NCBI RefSeq assembly: GCF_002734285.1
Contig: NZ_NSEA01000011.1
Coordinates: 1-64,000 of the forward strand
Length of the DNA: 64,000 nucleotides
Direction of reading: 5' to 3'
DNA from: Fredinandcohnia onubensis
Lineage (GTDB): Bacteria > Bacillota > Bacilli > Bacillales > Bacillaceae_L
Notes under the pieces: model-generated
What the model was told of the DNA's origin: nothing
The model's input: only the letters and a program-made list of their open reading frames with translations
Databases searched by the model: none
Position numbers and translations under genes: made by a program
In this document: one piece after another, positions 17,175 to 26,514 of the stretch
Position numbering within the stretch: the stretch's first letter is position 1
How the letters are laid out: every line of letters begins with the position of its first letter

Positions 17175-17575
17175 TACGTTGTTGTTAGTGGTTGTTTATT
17201 AGTAAGACCTTCCACTTTAATTGTAAGACTAGTTAAGCTAATCCCGGTCATACTTTTTATCTCATGTAAAATCGCTGCTTGCAGGAGTTCACATGTCTTT
17301 TTTATTTCTAAGCCGTATTCAATGGCGATTTTTACCTCAAGGGCTATCCCTTCTTCTTCATCTTCAATTACGGTTATACCATTTTTATGAAAATTCCGAT
17401 TAAGAATTCCAGAGACCCCATCCTTTAATCCTGATACAATCGTAACCCCTTCAATATCTTCGGCACAAATCGACGCAATCATTGCTAATACATCATTCTT
17501 AATATATAGCGAACCATTTTCTAATGATTTTCTTACCACCCCAACCACACTCCTTTTCAATTTCAAGACCACCAT
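17174..17575 (-). CDS. Asp23/Gls24 family envelope stress-like protein
   Basis: About 133 aa. Core features of the family: NGSLYIKNDVLAMIASICAE, then a variable loop and the GIALEVKIAIEYGLEIKKTC strand-helix, ending with LTIKVEGL. Such proteins are cytoplasmic or membrane-peripheral and linked to envelope homeostasis; the exact role here is unknown. The start at 17575 has AGGAG 5 nt upstream; an alternative GTG lies about 40 nt downstream behind AAAGGAG. Confidence 0.8.
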   Translation of the reverse strand: MVVLKLKRSVVGVVRKSLENGSLYIKNDVLAMIASICAEDIEGVTIVSGLKDGVSGILNRNFHKNGITVIEDEEEGIALEVKIAIEYGLEIKKTCELLQAAILHEIKSMTGISLTSLTIKVEGLTNKQPLTTT

Positions 17576-17638
17576 GGTTACTCCTACCATATGCAATAAG
17601 GAATGAATTGGGCACTAGTCTAGAAAAATAATTCTTTA

Positions 17639-18148
17639 TTAAATCACTTTACGAAGTTCCCAAGTTAAAAACTTACCATCCTTCTTTGTACATCTCATAC
17701 CTAGCTTTTCAAAAAGCTGGATTGATTGATAGTTACTATCACTACATTCCATAAGTACTTTTTTTGCGTCCGCTTGTGTAACAAGCCAATCAATTAAAGC
17801 GTCCACCGCTTCATAAGTTAAGTTTGTTTTTTGATATTCTCGATTCATTGTATACGTCAATTGGACATTACCTTTCTTATCTGGTTTTCCATGAAGATAA
17901 ATATCGCCAATAATCCGTTTATCGGCATAATTAATGATTAGCCATAATCCCCAGCCATACTGATTTTCATCCTTCTCAAGCTTTTCTATATAAAACGGAA
18001 GAATACCTGTTATTAATGGAGATGGCCAATTTTGTGGAATCGTTATAGGTGATCGTTTTTCAAGTTCTTTGCGATGAAAAACTAATGACTTGGCAATATC
18101 CAAAGAACATGGAACCAATAATAAGTTTTCTGTAAAGATCTCAATCAT
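17639..18148 (-). CDS. GNAT acetyltransferase, RimJ/RimL type
   Basis: 169 aa. Begins MIEIFTENLLLVPCSLDIAK, typical of RimL-like GNATs. The body has GDIYLHGKPDKKGNVQLTYT, YQKTNLTYEAVDALIDWL and the C-terminal YQSIQLFEKLGMRC. Probably acetylates a protein N-terminus or a small amine; the substrate is unknown. The start at 18148 was chosen because GGGGAG lies 8 nt upstream. Stands alone downstream of the cta block terminator. Confidence 0.85.
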   Translation of the reverse strand: MIEIFTENLLLVPCSLDIAKSLVFHRKELEKRSPITIPQNWPSPLITGILPFYIEKLEKDENQYGWGLWLIINYADKRIIGDIYLHGKPDKKGNVQLTYTMNREYQKTNLTYEAVDALIDWLVTQADAKKVLMECSDSNYQSIQLFEKLGMRCTKKDGKFLTWELRKVI

Positions 18149-18201
18149 CCTTAACACTCCCCTCTAAGAAAGATACGTTATGTGCATTGAATAACAAAAT
18201 A

Positions 18202-18242
18202 AAAAGGTGCTCTAGAATATTGTATTCTAGAACACCTTATAC
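18202..18242 (-). terminator. Terminator downstream of ctaM
   Basis: AAGGTG and TCTAGAATA arms pair with TATTCTAGA and CACCTT. The minus strand continues TTTTTATTTTG. Confidence 0.85.
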
Positions 18243-18271
18243 ATATTACAAACAATCCATTCTACCATTGT

Positions 18272-18733
18272 TTAAAAACCTAAAATTGCTTTTAACATTG
18301 ATGTTGTTTCTCCGCCCTTGTAGAAGACATACAACAAGAAATAAACCGCTACACCCGTCAATGCTGTAAAAAACCATATAATGCTTGTGATGGGTCCCAG
18401 CTTACGGTGCTTTACAATATTATTTTTATAGCCAAGGTATAATGTTATCACTCCGAATATTGCACCTGTTGTTGCCAAGAATATATGAAAGATTAAAAAG
18501 ATCGTATAATATATCTTAACATCGTCAGGTCCGCCAAATGAAGTATTTCCGAAAAATACCGTTCTCGACATATAGATAATGAAAAAAATCAAAGCAAAAA
18601 TAGCAGCAGTCGTCATCGCTTTTTTATGTGCATCAATTCTTTTTTGTTTAATTAAATACCAACCGATGGCAACTGTTACTGCACTCAAAACAATAAAAAT
18701 GGTGCTTACTGTAGGCAGAATCGGTAAATTCAT
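18272..18733 (-). CDS. ctaM: DUF420 membrane protein (YozB/CtaM), cytochrome oxidase assembly
   Basis: 153 aa with four membrane helices. DUF420 proteins (YozB in B. subtilis; CtaM in Staphylococcus aureus, where it is needed for active aa3-type oxidase) act in heme-copper oxidase assembly. Seen: conserved His residues at helix ends (IDAHKKAMTTAAIF, FLIFHIFLATTGAIFG, NIVKHRKLGPI), which could bind heme or copper. It follows ctaG by 38 nt and closes the block, consistent with an assembly role. The symbol is given by family and context. Confidence 0.85.
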   Translation of the reverse strand: MNLPILPTVSTIFIVLSAVTVAIGWYLIKQKRIDAHKKAMTTAAIFALIFFIIYMSRTVFFGNTSFGGPDDVKIYYTIFLIFHIFLATTGAIFGVITLYLGYKNNIVKHRKLGPITSIIWFFTALTGVAVYFLLYVFYKGGETTSMLKAILGF

Positions 18734-18771
18734 AGTTAACCTCTCTCACATCGTTCTCTCTATATTTTCTA

Positions 18772-19671
18772 TTAGTTTGTTTGGGGCTTGAGTAATTGCT
18801 CGTCAAGTATTTTTTCTTCCTCACGTTCCTTACGAACCCATTCAAAGAATACTTTCGCTAGTAAAATCGCATAAACAAACTCTTGAATAATTTTCATAAC
18901 AACACCGCCAGTACGTTGGTCTTCAAGTGGTGGCATGAAATTAAACATCTCTGGTCCAGTAAGATTTAGACTGGCAAGCATAGAGGCTGGTACACAAAGT
19001 TCTAGAGCAGTTACCCATGAACCAAGCTCTGTATATGTTGAATACATAGCTACATCAGAAAAAATAATAAGTGCACATGCAGGTGTTAATAACATACCGT
19101 CAGCAAAAATGTAACCAACTTTTTTAAGTCCACTCAATGTGTTCCACTCTTCTACCTTATTAATTAAAGGCCACCACATAAAGAAAGCAGCAATAAAAAT
19201 AAAAGTAGTTGTTGCAGCATGAATGAACACACCCGTCTTAACAAAATCAAAAACAAGTGGGATATGATATAAAGAAAATGAACCGTTAAATACAACTAAA
19301 GCAATTAAAGGCTTTGTAAAAAATATAAAAAGTGGCTTTATTACTTTGAGATTTATAAAGGATCTCCATAACCAATTAGGTACACCCAAAATAAAAAATA
19401 TCGGTACAATTAAATATAGTGTAGCCATTTGTGTCATATGAGCAGTCATAGTCATATGGCCTAGTAAATCAATCGGACTTCCTTTACAAAAATAAAGTAG
19501 TGCCATTCCGACCACAAATAATATCTTTGTTTTAATTGAAGTAGGTTCAGAATGAGCAAATCGATGTCTCCATGGACCAACAATCATAAGATATAGAATC
19601 GTAATGACGATAAGTGAAACTAAAAAATAGGGACTCCATAATGCCCGAAAACCAAAGATATCTATAGACAT
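18772..19671 (-). CDS. ctaG: Cytochrome c oxidase assembly factor CtaG (CtaG_BACSU/Caa3_CtaG family)
   Basis: 299 aa, about seven membrane helices. Seen: HMTAHMTQMATLYLIVP with the paired His of the family, FNGSFSLYHIPLVFD, and PPLEDQRTGGVVMKIIQE near the end. Needed for assembly of caa3 oxidase in B. subtilis, probably in copper delivery. Of two close ATGs the one at 19671 has better spacing from GAGGGGTGA. It lies beyond a strong terminator after ctaF, so it may depend on read-through or have its own promoter. Confidence 0.92.
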   Translation of the reverse strand: MSIDIFGFRALWSPYFLVSLIVITILYLMIVGPWRHRFAHSEPTSIKTKILFVVGMALLYFCKGSPIDLLGHMTMTAHMTQMATLYLIVPIFFILGVPNWLWRSFINLKVIKPLFIFFTKPLIALVVFNGSFSLYHIPLVFDFVKTGVFIHAATTTFIFIAAFFMWWPLINKVEEWNTLSGLKKVGYIFADGMLLTPACALIIFSDVAMYSTYTELGSWVTALELCVPASMLASLNLTGPEMFNFMPPLEDQRTGGVVMKIIQEFVYAILLAKVFFEWVRKEREEEKILDEQLLKPQTN

Positions 19672-19772
19672 CTCCATCTCACCCCTCTTAATAATATAAA
19701 CAATGTACACATACTATTAATTATACCTCTAGGAAAATAGCCATGCAAACAAACCATTTATGAACATTTAGT

Positions 19773-19810
19773 GTCTAAAAAAAGAAAGTCGGTTTTTACA
19801 CCGACTTTCT
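19773..19810 (-). terminator. Strong terminator between ctaF and ctaG
   Basis: GAAAGTCGG (19784-19792) pairs with CCGACTTTC (19801-19809). The minus strand continues TTTTTTTAGAC. Confidence 0.88.
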
Positions 19811-19817
19811 CCGAATC

Positions 19818-20144
19818 TTACCACCAAATAATTGTACTAAAGCATAGAACAGTGATAGCAGCAATTAATATTCCAGAAAACATGAACATTTTTGGTGCTT
19901 CATGTCCTTTATGATTCATGTGCATGAAGTAATACAATTGTAAGATAACCTGAATCACAGCTAATAGAAGGATAAATGGAACTACAAACCAAGGTGAAAA
20001 TTCACCGTATCCAACTGCAATAAAGGCAATGATAGTAAGGAATATCATGAGAGCAAAAGAAATGACATGGTGCTTCATTTCTTCCGCACTTTTTCTTCTA
20101 CGATAGGCTAAATCAACATTCGAATTATTAGTATTATTTGTCAT
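19818..20144 (-). CDS. ctaF: Cytochrome c oxidase subunit IV (caa3 type)
   Basis: 108 aa with three membrane helices (ALMIFLTIIAFIAVGYGEF, FILLLAVIQVILQLYYFMHM, FSGILIAAITVLCFSTIIWW). Small subunit stabilising the caa3 oxidase. Starts 4 nt after ctaE within the ctaCDEF operon. Confidence 0.95.
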   Translation of the reverse strand: MTNNTNNSNVDLAYRRRKSAEEMKHHVISFALMIFLTIIAFIAVGYGEFSPWFVVPFILLLAVIQVILQLYYFMHMNHKGHEAPKMFMFSGILIAAITVLCFSTIIWW

Positions 20145-20148
20145 GTGT

Positions 20149-20769
20149 TTATCCCACCATTCCCATTAGATATACAACAGTAAAGATGAACACCCATACT
20201 ACGTCAATAAAGTGCCAGTAAAGGCTAAAGACATAAAACTTAGGTGCATTATATAAATCTAATCCACGGTTAGCGTTTCGAATCATAAGTGCAAGAGCCC
20301 AACATAGTCCAAATAGTACGTGAGCACCGTGAGTTCCAACTAAAAGATAGAAAGCAGAGCCAAATGCACTACCTGTGATTGTATGACCTAGATGTACATA
20401 GTGGTTAAATTCATAAATTTCCAATCCTAGGAAAGCCGCACCAAGTAGTACAGTTAGACCCAACCATAGTTGCATCTTCTTAAAGTTGAAGTTCTTCATA
20501 TGGTACATAGAGTACACACTTGTTAATGAACTTGTTAAAAGAATCATTGTCATCGTAAAAGCAAGTGGTATTTCAAATAAATCCTGTGACGATGGACCTG
20601 TTCCATTACTCTTGTTTAATGCTAAATAAGTTGCAAAGAGGGAAGCGAAAAGAACTGTTTCGCCTCCAAGGAAGAGCCAAAAACCTACAAATTTATTTTT
20701 TCCTTCAAGGGTCGCTTTCTCAGGCTCAGCAGGAAAAGTTTCAGCTGTTAATTTTTCTTCTGCATGCAT
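20149..20769 (-). CDS. ctaE: Cytochrome c oxidase subunit III (caa3 type)
   Basis: 206 aa with five membrane helices. Seen: NKFVGFWLFLGGETVLFASL near the N-terminus, GTHGAHVLFGLCWALAL and YWHFIDVVWVFIFTVVY, all hallmark segments of subunit III. Its ATG shares one base with the ctaD stop codon (TAATG), indicating translational coupling. Confidence 0.97.
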   Translation of the reverse strand: MHAEEKLTAETFPAEPEKATLEGKNKFVGFWLFLGGETVLFASLFATYLALNKSNGTGPSSQDLFEIPLAFTMTMILLTSSLTSVYSMYHMKNFNFKKMQLWLGLTVLLGAAFLGLEIYEFNHYVHLGHTITGSAFGSAFYLLVGTHGAHVLFGLCWALALMIRNANRGLDLYNAPKFYVFSLYWHFIDVVWVFIFTVVYLMGMVG

Positions 20770-22643
20770 TATGCCTCAACCCCTTTCTTATCATCATCAT
20801 CCATTAAATCTGCTTTATGAATGTGGTAGCCATGATCATCGATAATTGAGCGTAGTAGCATCGCACCAAATGTGATGATGCCTCCAATGATCATTACTGG
20901 AACTGACCAGCTAACACCATCTGGATGGTGTAAGAAACCGAAAGCTGCAATAAATAGTCCTAAAGAAATGATGAAAGGCAGGATTGAACTGTTTGGCATA
21001 TGAATGTCTCCAAGTGGTTCTGCTGGAGTCATCTCTTTCTTGCCTTGCATTTTTTCTACCCATAAAGGATCTAATCCACGGACTAAAGGTAATTGCTTAA
21101 AGTTATATTCCGGTGGTGGTGATGAAATAGCCCACTCTAGAGTACGGCCATCTTCCCAGGCATCAGCTGTTGCATTTTCTCCTTTAATTGATGTGATAAC
21201 AATATTGTAAAGAAGAACAATTACACCTAATGCCATGCCAATAGCACCAATTGAACTGATTAAGTTTCCAAGTTCCCAACCATGGTTTGGTAAGAATGTG
21301 AATACACGACGTGGCATTCCCATTAGACCAAGGAAATGTTGGATAAAGAATGTTAAATGGAAACCAATTAAGAATAACCAGAAAGTTATTTTTCCAAGAG
21401 TATCGTTTAGCATTTTACCAAACATTTTTGGCCACCAGTAGTGAGTACCCGCGAATACTGCTAATACAACTCCACCAACAATAACATAGTGGAAGTGAGC
21501 AACTACGAAATAAGTATCATGATACTGGTAGTCTGCAGGTGCAGAACCTAACATTACACCAGTTACCCCACCCATAATGAATGATGGAATAAATGCAACT
21601 GCATATAACATCGGTGTTGTAAATTTAATTGAACCGCCCCACATCGTGAAGAGCCAGTTAAAGATTTTAATACCGGTCGGTATAGCAATTGCCATTGTAG
21701 CAACCGCGAAAATCGCGTTCGCAATTGGTCCTAGACCCGTTGTAAACATGTGGTGAGCCCAAACCATGAATCCTAAGAAACCAATTAATACTGTTGCGAA
21801 TACCATTGAAGAGTATCCGAAAAGTCTTTTTCTAGAGAATGTTGCAAAAATCTCAGAGAAAATACCAAACGCTGGGAGAATTAAGATATAAACTTCTGGG
21901 TGACCGAAGATCCAGAATAAATGCTCCCAAATAATTGTGTTTCCACCCATTGATGGAACGAAAAACGCAGTACCAAAGATACGGTCAAACATCATTAATA
22001 ACAACCCTACAGTTAATGGAGGGAATGCAAATAGTATTAATGCTGAAGCAACAAACGTAGTCCATGTAAATAATGGCATACGCATATAAGTCATACCAGG
22101 TGCTCTCATTGTGATGATAGTTGCTAAGAAGTTAATACCACCAATTAAAGTACCGATACCTGAAATTTGAAGACCAAGTACATAGAAATCAATACCATGA
22201 CCTTCGGAGTGCAATGCAAGCGAAGCATAAGATGTCCAACCTGCATCAGGTGCTCCACCCATAAACCAACTTAAGTTTAAGAATACTCCTCCAAAAAAGA
22301 ATAACCAGAAACCTAAAGCATTAACAAATGGGAAAGCTACGTCACGTGCACCAATCTGAAGGGGCATGACGGCATTCATAAATCCTAATAAGAGCGGCAT
22401 GGCTGCCAAGAAAATCATTGTTGTACCATGCATTGTAATGATTTCATTGAAAAAACCAGCAGTTACAAAGTTATTATCTGGTACAGCAAGTTGAATACGA
22501 ATAATAAGAGCTTCGATTCCCCCTAGAAGGAAGAAGAATCCACCCGCTATTAAATAAAGTTTAGCAATTTTTTTATGGTCAACGGTTGTTAAATAATCCC
22601 ATAAAGTAGCGCCAAACCCTTTTTTCTGAGCTACAGTACTCAC
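20769..22643 (-). CDS. ctaD: Cytochrome c oxidase subunit I (caa3 type)
   Basis: 624 aa, with about 12-14 membrane helices. Holds low-spin heme a and the heme a3-CuB site where O2 is reduced and protons are pumped. Seen: FGHPEVYILILPAFG (CuB His and the cross-linked Tyr), VWAHHMFTTG (paired CuB His), and VAHFHYVIVGG (heme a3 and heme a His). The C-terminal extension past 540 is typical of Bacillus. GTG start with AAGGAGG. Part of ctaCDEF. Confidence 0.98.
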   Translation of the reverse strand: MSTVAQKKGFGATLWDYLTTVDHKKIAKLYLIAGGFFFLLGGIEALIIRIQLAVPDNNFVTAGFFNEIITMHGTTMIFLAAMPLLLGFMNAVMPLQIGARDVAFPFVNALGFWLFFFGGVFLNLSWFMGGAPDAGWTSYASLALHSEGHGIDFYVLGLQISGIGTLIGGINFLATIITMRAPGMTYMRMPLFTWTTFVASALILFAFPPLTVGLLLMMFDRIFGTAFFVPSMGGNTIIWEHLFWIFGHPEVYILILPAFGIFSEIFATFSRKRLFGYSSMVFATVLIGFLGFMVWAHHMFTTGLGPIANAIFAVATMAIAIPTGIKIFNWLFTMWGGSIKFTTPMLYAVAFIPSFIMGGVTGVMLGSAPADYQYHDTYFVVAHFHYVIVGGVVLAVFAGTHYWWPKMFGKMLNDTLGKITFWLFLIGFHLTFFIQHFLGLMGMPRRVFTFLPNHGWELGNLISSIGAIGMALGVIVLLYNIVITSIKGENATADAWEDGRTLEWAISSPPPEYNFKQLPLVRGLDPLWVEKMQGKKEMTPAEPLGDIHMPNSSILPFIISLGLFIAAFGFLHHPDGVSWSVPVMIIGGIITFGAMLLRSIIDDHGYHIHKADLMDDDDKKGVEA

Positions 22644-22674
22644 AATGTGACCTCCTTATTCTAAATTTCGTACA

Positions 22675-23751
22675 TTAATCTTCGACACTAAGGCCCATTA
22701 GATATTCAGCTAAAGCATCTAAATCTTGTTCAGATAAACCTGCATGATCATAAGTTCCTGTCATACTGTTACCTGGTTTAATTGATTCAGGATCCTTCAA
22801 CCAATCTTTCAAGTTTTCTTCGTTGTATTCTAATTTACCAGCAATGCTAGAACGATCACCAAAGTTAGCTAAGCTTGGTGCAGTCGGACGCTTTTCACCT
22901 GGGTTGATTGCGTGACATGCGATACAGCCGTTTGCAGTAAATAATTCTTCCCCAGCTTTTGCAACATCATTTGCAGGTACGTGTTCTACGTCCTTAGCAG
23001 CAACCATTTTGTCAACCCACTGATCATATTCAGCACGTGGAACTGGTTTTACTTTGAAATCCATTAAAGCATGTGAAGGACCACAAAGTTCAGCACACTT
23101 ACCATATAATAAGCCGCCAGCATCTTCTGTACTTTTAGAGTCAAACTCTAACCAGAATTTGTTTACGTTATCTGTATTAGTGTCTAATTTCCCACCTGCG
23201 GCTGGAATCCAGAATGAGTGCTTAACATCAGATGCTATAAGTTCGAAATATACTCTTTCATCAGTAGGAACAATTAACTCTTGAGCAGTTACAATACCAT
23301 GGTCAGGGTATTCAAATTCCCACCAATATAGATTTGCAGTAACTTTAACTACTACTGCGTCCTCATCTCTTGTTCCTTCTTCCATTGCTTTTACGTCAGC
23401 TAATTCAAAAGTAGCAGATACTGTTGGAACTGCTAACACTAAAAGTAAAAGAATCGGAATAACAGTCCAAATGATCTCTAAAGTGTGATTTCCTTCGACT
23501 TGCTTAGGAATCTTGTTTTCGTCACCTTTTTTACGTCTGAATTTCACTAAAGCGATAACGAAGATAATTGTAACGATTGCAATAACGATTACCATGATCG
23601 ATGTGGCCAGGATCATTAAATCTAACTGCATTTTTGCAACTTCCCCTGCTGGGGTAAGTGCAGAAACGAATGGTTCCCCACACCCTGCTAACAGCAGCGC
23701 CATGAAACTAAACAGTGTGAACAAGCGCAATTTTGGTAGCCATTTTTTCAT
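22675..23751 (-). CDS. ctaC: Cytochrome c oxidase subunit II with fused cytochrome c domain
   Basis: 358 aa. Lipoprotein signal with lipobox LLAGC (Cys at about 24), two membrane helices, a cupredoxin domain with the CuA site CAELCGPSHALM near residues 220-231, then a C-terminal cytochrome c domain with heme motif CIACH near residue 275 and the Met ligand in GNSMTGTY. The fused heme domain defines a caa3 oxidase. The ribosome-binding site GAGGGG lies unusually far (12 nt) from the ATG, with no better start in frame. First gene of ctaCDEF. Confidence 0.97.
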   Translation of the reverse strand: MKKWLPKLRLFTLFSFMALLLAGCGEPFVSALTPAGEVAKMQLDLMILATSIMVIVIAIVTIIFVIALVKFRRKKGDENKIPKQVEGNHTLEIIWTVIPILLLLVLAVPTVSATFELADVKAMEEGTRDEDAVVVKVTANLYWWEFEYPDHGIVTAQELIVPTDERVYFELIASDVKHSFWIPAAGGKLDTNTDNVNKFWLEFDSKSTEDAGGLLYGKCAELCGPSHALMDFKVKPVPRAEYDQWVDKMVAAKDVEHVPANDVAKAGEELFTANGCIACHAINPGEKRPTAPSLANFGDRSSIAGKLEYNEENLKDWLKDPESIKPGNSMTGTYDHAGLSEQDLDALAEYLMGLSVED

Positions 23752-23859
23752 AGCTTAATCAAACCCCTCTTTCAATAATATTTTGCTACTATCTTTATTG
23801 ATAAAGATATTAAATCCTTCTACTTGATATAGAAGAATTATTTATATTTTGAAACCCAC

Positions 23860-24798
23860 TTACACTAATGTAACGATTATCATTGTTACAAACATAATCG
23901 TTAAGTAGTTAAGCGAGTAAACAAACATCTGTTTTGCCCATTTGATATCATCTTTCTTTTTAAAACCACTGATACCAAGGACTAACCAACCGATATTTAA
24001 GACGGTTGCAATTATTACAAATATGCCGCCTAAAGAAAACATATAAAAAGGGAGTGGAAGCAAGCAAAGAACCCAAATCATGATTTGTCTCTTTGTCATT
24101 GCAAACCCGTGTACAACCGGCAACATAGGAACTCCTGCCGCACGGTATTCTTCAACTCGTCTCATCGCAAGTGCTAAAAAATGAGGCGGTTGCCAGATAA
24201 ACATAATAAAAAACAAGAGCCACGCAAGTACGTGTAAGTCTGGATCAATCGCTGCCCACCCAATAAGAGGAGGTACAGCTCCAGATATACTTCCGATTAC
24301 GGTATTAATTGTATATCTGCGTTTTGACCACATTGTATATAAAACGATATAAGAGAAAACTCCAATTAATCCAATCACTGCAGCAGTAACTGTAGTAAGA
24401 AGTAGAAATCCAGTTCCTATTAGTATGAGTATTAATCCCAATACTAAAACATGTTTAGGATTAATTCTACCGGTTACAGTTGGACGTACTTTTGTACGTT
24501 CCATCACATGGTCAATATCTCGATCATAGTAATTATTCACCGCACAGGAACCAGCAATAACTAATGCAGAACCAACTAGCGTATATATAACGATATAAAT
24601 CTCCTGCAAAAAGCTTTGACCAGTAAAGAACAAGGCAAGCCATACACCCGTAAAGGCGGTGATTAGGTTGGAATTTACAATCCCAATTTTTATGATTGCT
24701 AGGAAATCCTTATAGGCAGTGGTTCTATATTCCTGATCACGATTTTTTTCATTCTGTATTTTTTCATCTGCACTAAGTACAGATCTTGTCGTCGTCAT
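23860..24798 (-). CDS. ctaB: Protoheme IX farnesyltransferase (heme O synthase)
   Basis: 312 aa, UbiA-type prenyltransferase with about nine membrane helices. Converts heme B to heme O. Seen: the first Asp-rich motif [20 protein letters not shown] and [21 protein letters not shown], both diagnostic. The second of two adjacent ATGs (24798) has 7-nt spacing from AGGAGG and is preferred. It precedes ctaC by about 108 nt and is divergent from ctaA. Confidence 0.97.
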   Translation of the reverse strand: MTTTRSVLSADEKIQNEKNRDQEYRTTAYKDFLAIIKIGIVNSNLITAFTGVWLALFFTGQSFLQEIYIVIYTLVGSALVIAGSCAVNNYYDRDIDHVMERTKVRPTVTGRINPKHVLVLGLILILIGTGFLLLTTVTAAVIGLIGVFSYIVLYTMWSKRRYTINTVIGSISGAVPPLIGWAAIDPDLHVLAWLLFFIMFIWQPPHFLALAMRRVEEYRAAGVPMLPVVHGFAMTKRQIMIWVLCLLPLPFYMFSLGGIFVIIATVLNIGWLVLGISGFKKKDDIKWAKQMFVYSLNYLTIMFVTMIIVTLV

Positions 24799-24801
24799 CA
24801 T

Positions 24802-25284
24802 GAAGCCTCCTTATTTTATTAACGATACTTTCAAACATTGCATACAGCAATCTCATCAGCCTCATTTTTTCAATTAATGTGATACCATCATTCTGCACTA
24901 TCTTCAATCTTAAAAAACGCAATTATAAAAATAAAGCGTTTTCGAGATGTGAGGTATGTATAAAAAGTACAAGTTTTATGTTATCTAGTTTATTATGTTG
25001 TAGATATTATAAATTATATTAAAAAATACCCTTTCTGTATATTAAATCACATTTTTAAGTTTTTTTGTGAACATTTCGTTAATAATTTATGACTTTTTTG
25101 TGACCTTTAAATGACCGCAAAACCGCTATTTAAACACTATTATCACTATATTAATAGTGTTAATCCCTTGTTTATAGGTACTTGTCGAAATTTAAAACAA
25201 TTCCCCTATCTATTTCTAGCAAACTCCTTCATATTTTTCAACCTTTTTTACTACAATAATAAATTTTTTTCAATTTAGAGTGGG
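24802..25284. other. Long A+T-rich gap between ctaB and the ctaA promoters
   Basis: No open frame or RNA signature found. In B. subtilis the ctaA-ctaB gap carries ResD and CcpA control sites. Here I see only a weak cre-like AAAGCGTTTTCGA near 24934 and several poly-A/T tracts; no convincing promoter toward ctaB could be fixed by eye. Confidence 0.5.
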
Positions 25285-25313
25285 TTGTAAACAAATCGTA
25301 AATTGTGTAATAT
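25285..25313 (+). promoter_or_regulatory. Sigma-A type promoter 1 of ctaA
   Basis: TTGTAA (25285-25290), 17-nt spacer, TAATAT (25308-25313). Would give a leader of about 135 nt. Confidence 0.5.
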
Positions 25314-25329
25314 CGATAAGAGTGTTCCT

Positions 25330-25358
25330 TTGAAAATTAACTATTCTTTAGTTATGAT
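25330..25358 (+). promoter_or_regulatory. Sigma-A type promoter 2 of ctaA
   Basis: TTGAAA (25330-25335), 17-nt spacer, TATGAT (25353-25358). The better of the two matches; the leader would be about 90 nt. Confidence 0.6.
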
Positions 25359-25456
25359 ATATATCGTAAAAATAAAGGTAGAATTTAGGGATAACTGCAA
25401 AGTAAAGTTGAATACTAGAAAATGCTATAGTTTTATAAAAGTAAGAAGGTGATTTT

Positions 25457-26434
25457 TTGAGCCGTTCATTAAAATGGTTATCTGTTTTAACAACGATCGG
25501 TATGCTATTTGTGTTAATCGGTGGTGCGCTTGTAACAAAAACAGAATCAGGAGCTGGTTGTGGAGATTCATGGCCTTTATGTCATGGACAGTTAATCCCT
25601 GAAGAAATAACGTTTGAATTAGTCATTGAACTAAGCCATAGAGTTGTTTCTGGAGTTGTGGGGATATTAGTATTAGCTTTATCTATTTGGGCTTGGAAAG
25701 CAATCGGTCACATCAGAGAAACGAAATTTTTAGCATTTATATCCTTCTTTTTCTTAGTTTTACAAGGACTGATTGGTGCTGCAGCAGTTATGTGGGGACA
25801 ATCTGATATAGTACTAGCCCTTCATTTCGGTATTTCGCTCATTTCCTTTGCATCCGTACTATTGTTGACGTTGCTTATTTTCGAAATTGATAAAAAGTTT
25901 GATGCCGACTCACTTGTGATCGACAACAAACTACGAACTCAATTTTACGCCATCACTATTTATAGTTTAGTTGTTGTATATACTGGTGCACTCGTGAGAC
26001 ATATTGGCGCTTCACTTGCTTGTCCTGATTGGCCTGTGTGTACTTACAACAATATTGGCCTCCCCACTCAAATCCATGAATGGGTTCAAATGGGGCACCG
26101 AGCATTAGCTGGTGTATTATTTATTTGGGTATTAACCCTTTTCATTCGCATTTACAAGCACTATAAGCACGAAAAAGTTCTCTATCGTGGCTGGATGATC
26201 GCTCTTGGTTTAGTGTCGATTCAAGTTGCTTCAGGGGCCGTCATTATTTTTTCCAGACTAAATTTATTTATTTCTCTAGCACACGCTTTATTTATTGCTT
26301 GTTTATTTGGAGTATTTAGTTACTTTATTCTATTATCTTCAAGAAGCAAGAAAAATGAGATGGCATTACGAACAGAGGCTGAAAAAGCGAATGAAGAATC
26401 TATAAATTCAAATCAAACAATTACAGTTCAATAA
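25457..26434 (+). CDS. ctaA: Heme A synthase
   Basis: 325 aa, eight membrane helices as two four-helix bundles. Oxidises heme O to heme A. Seen: the extracellular Cys pair CGDSWPLC near residues 35-42 with the following Glu/His helix ([12 protein letters not shown]), ALHFGIS, the second pair [16 protein letters not shown] and LAHALFI carrying heme His ligands. TTG start with GAAGGTGA 5-6 nt upstream. Divergent from ctaB, so heme A supply and oxidase genes are adjacent but separately transcribed. Confidence 0.97.
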   Translation: MSRSLKWLSVLTTIGMLFVLIGGALVTKTESGAGCGDSWPLCHGQLIPEEITFELVIELSHRVVSGVVGILVLALSIWAWKAIGHIRETKFLAFISFFFLVLQGLIGAAAVMWGQSDIVLALHFGISLISFASVLLLTLLIFEIDKKFDADSLVIDNKLRTQFYAITIYSLVVVYTGALVRHIGASLACPDWPVCTYNNIGLPTQIHEWVQMGHRALAGVLFIWVLTLFIRIYKHYKHEKVLYRGWMIALGLVSIQVASGAVIIFSRLNLFISLAHALFIACLFGVFSYFILLSSRSKKNEMALRTEAEKANEESINSNQTITVQ

Positions 26435-26437
26435 GTC

Positions 26438-26471
26438 AAAAAATCCGAGGATGCTCTCCTCGGATTTTTTT
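26438..26471 (+). terminator. Terminator downstream of ctaA
   Basis: AAAAAATCCGAGGA (26438-26451) pairs with TCCTCGGATTTTTT (26457-26470). Confidence 0.92.
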
Positions 26472-26478
26472 GTATAAC

Positions 26479-26508
26479 AAAGCCCCAAAGTATATACTTT
26501 GGGGCTTT
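26479..26508 (-). terminator. Terminator downstream of pyc
   Basis: AAAGCCCCAAAGTA (26479-26492) pairs with TACTTTGGGGCTTT (26495-26508), placed back to back with the ctaA terminator. Confidence 0.88.
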
Positions 26509-26514
26509 CTGTGA

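Noticed and set aside
24930-24947. cre-like AAAGCGTTTTCGA upstream of ctaB
   Set aside because: Three mismatches at conserved cre positions; too weak to call despite the expected CcpA control of cta genes.
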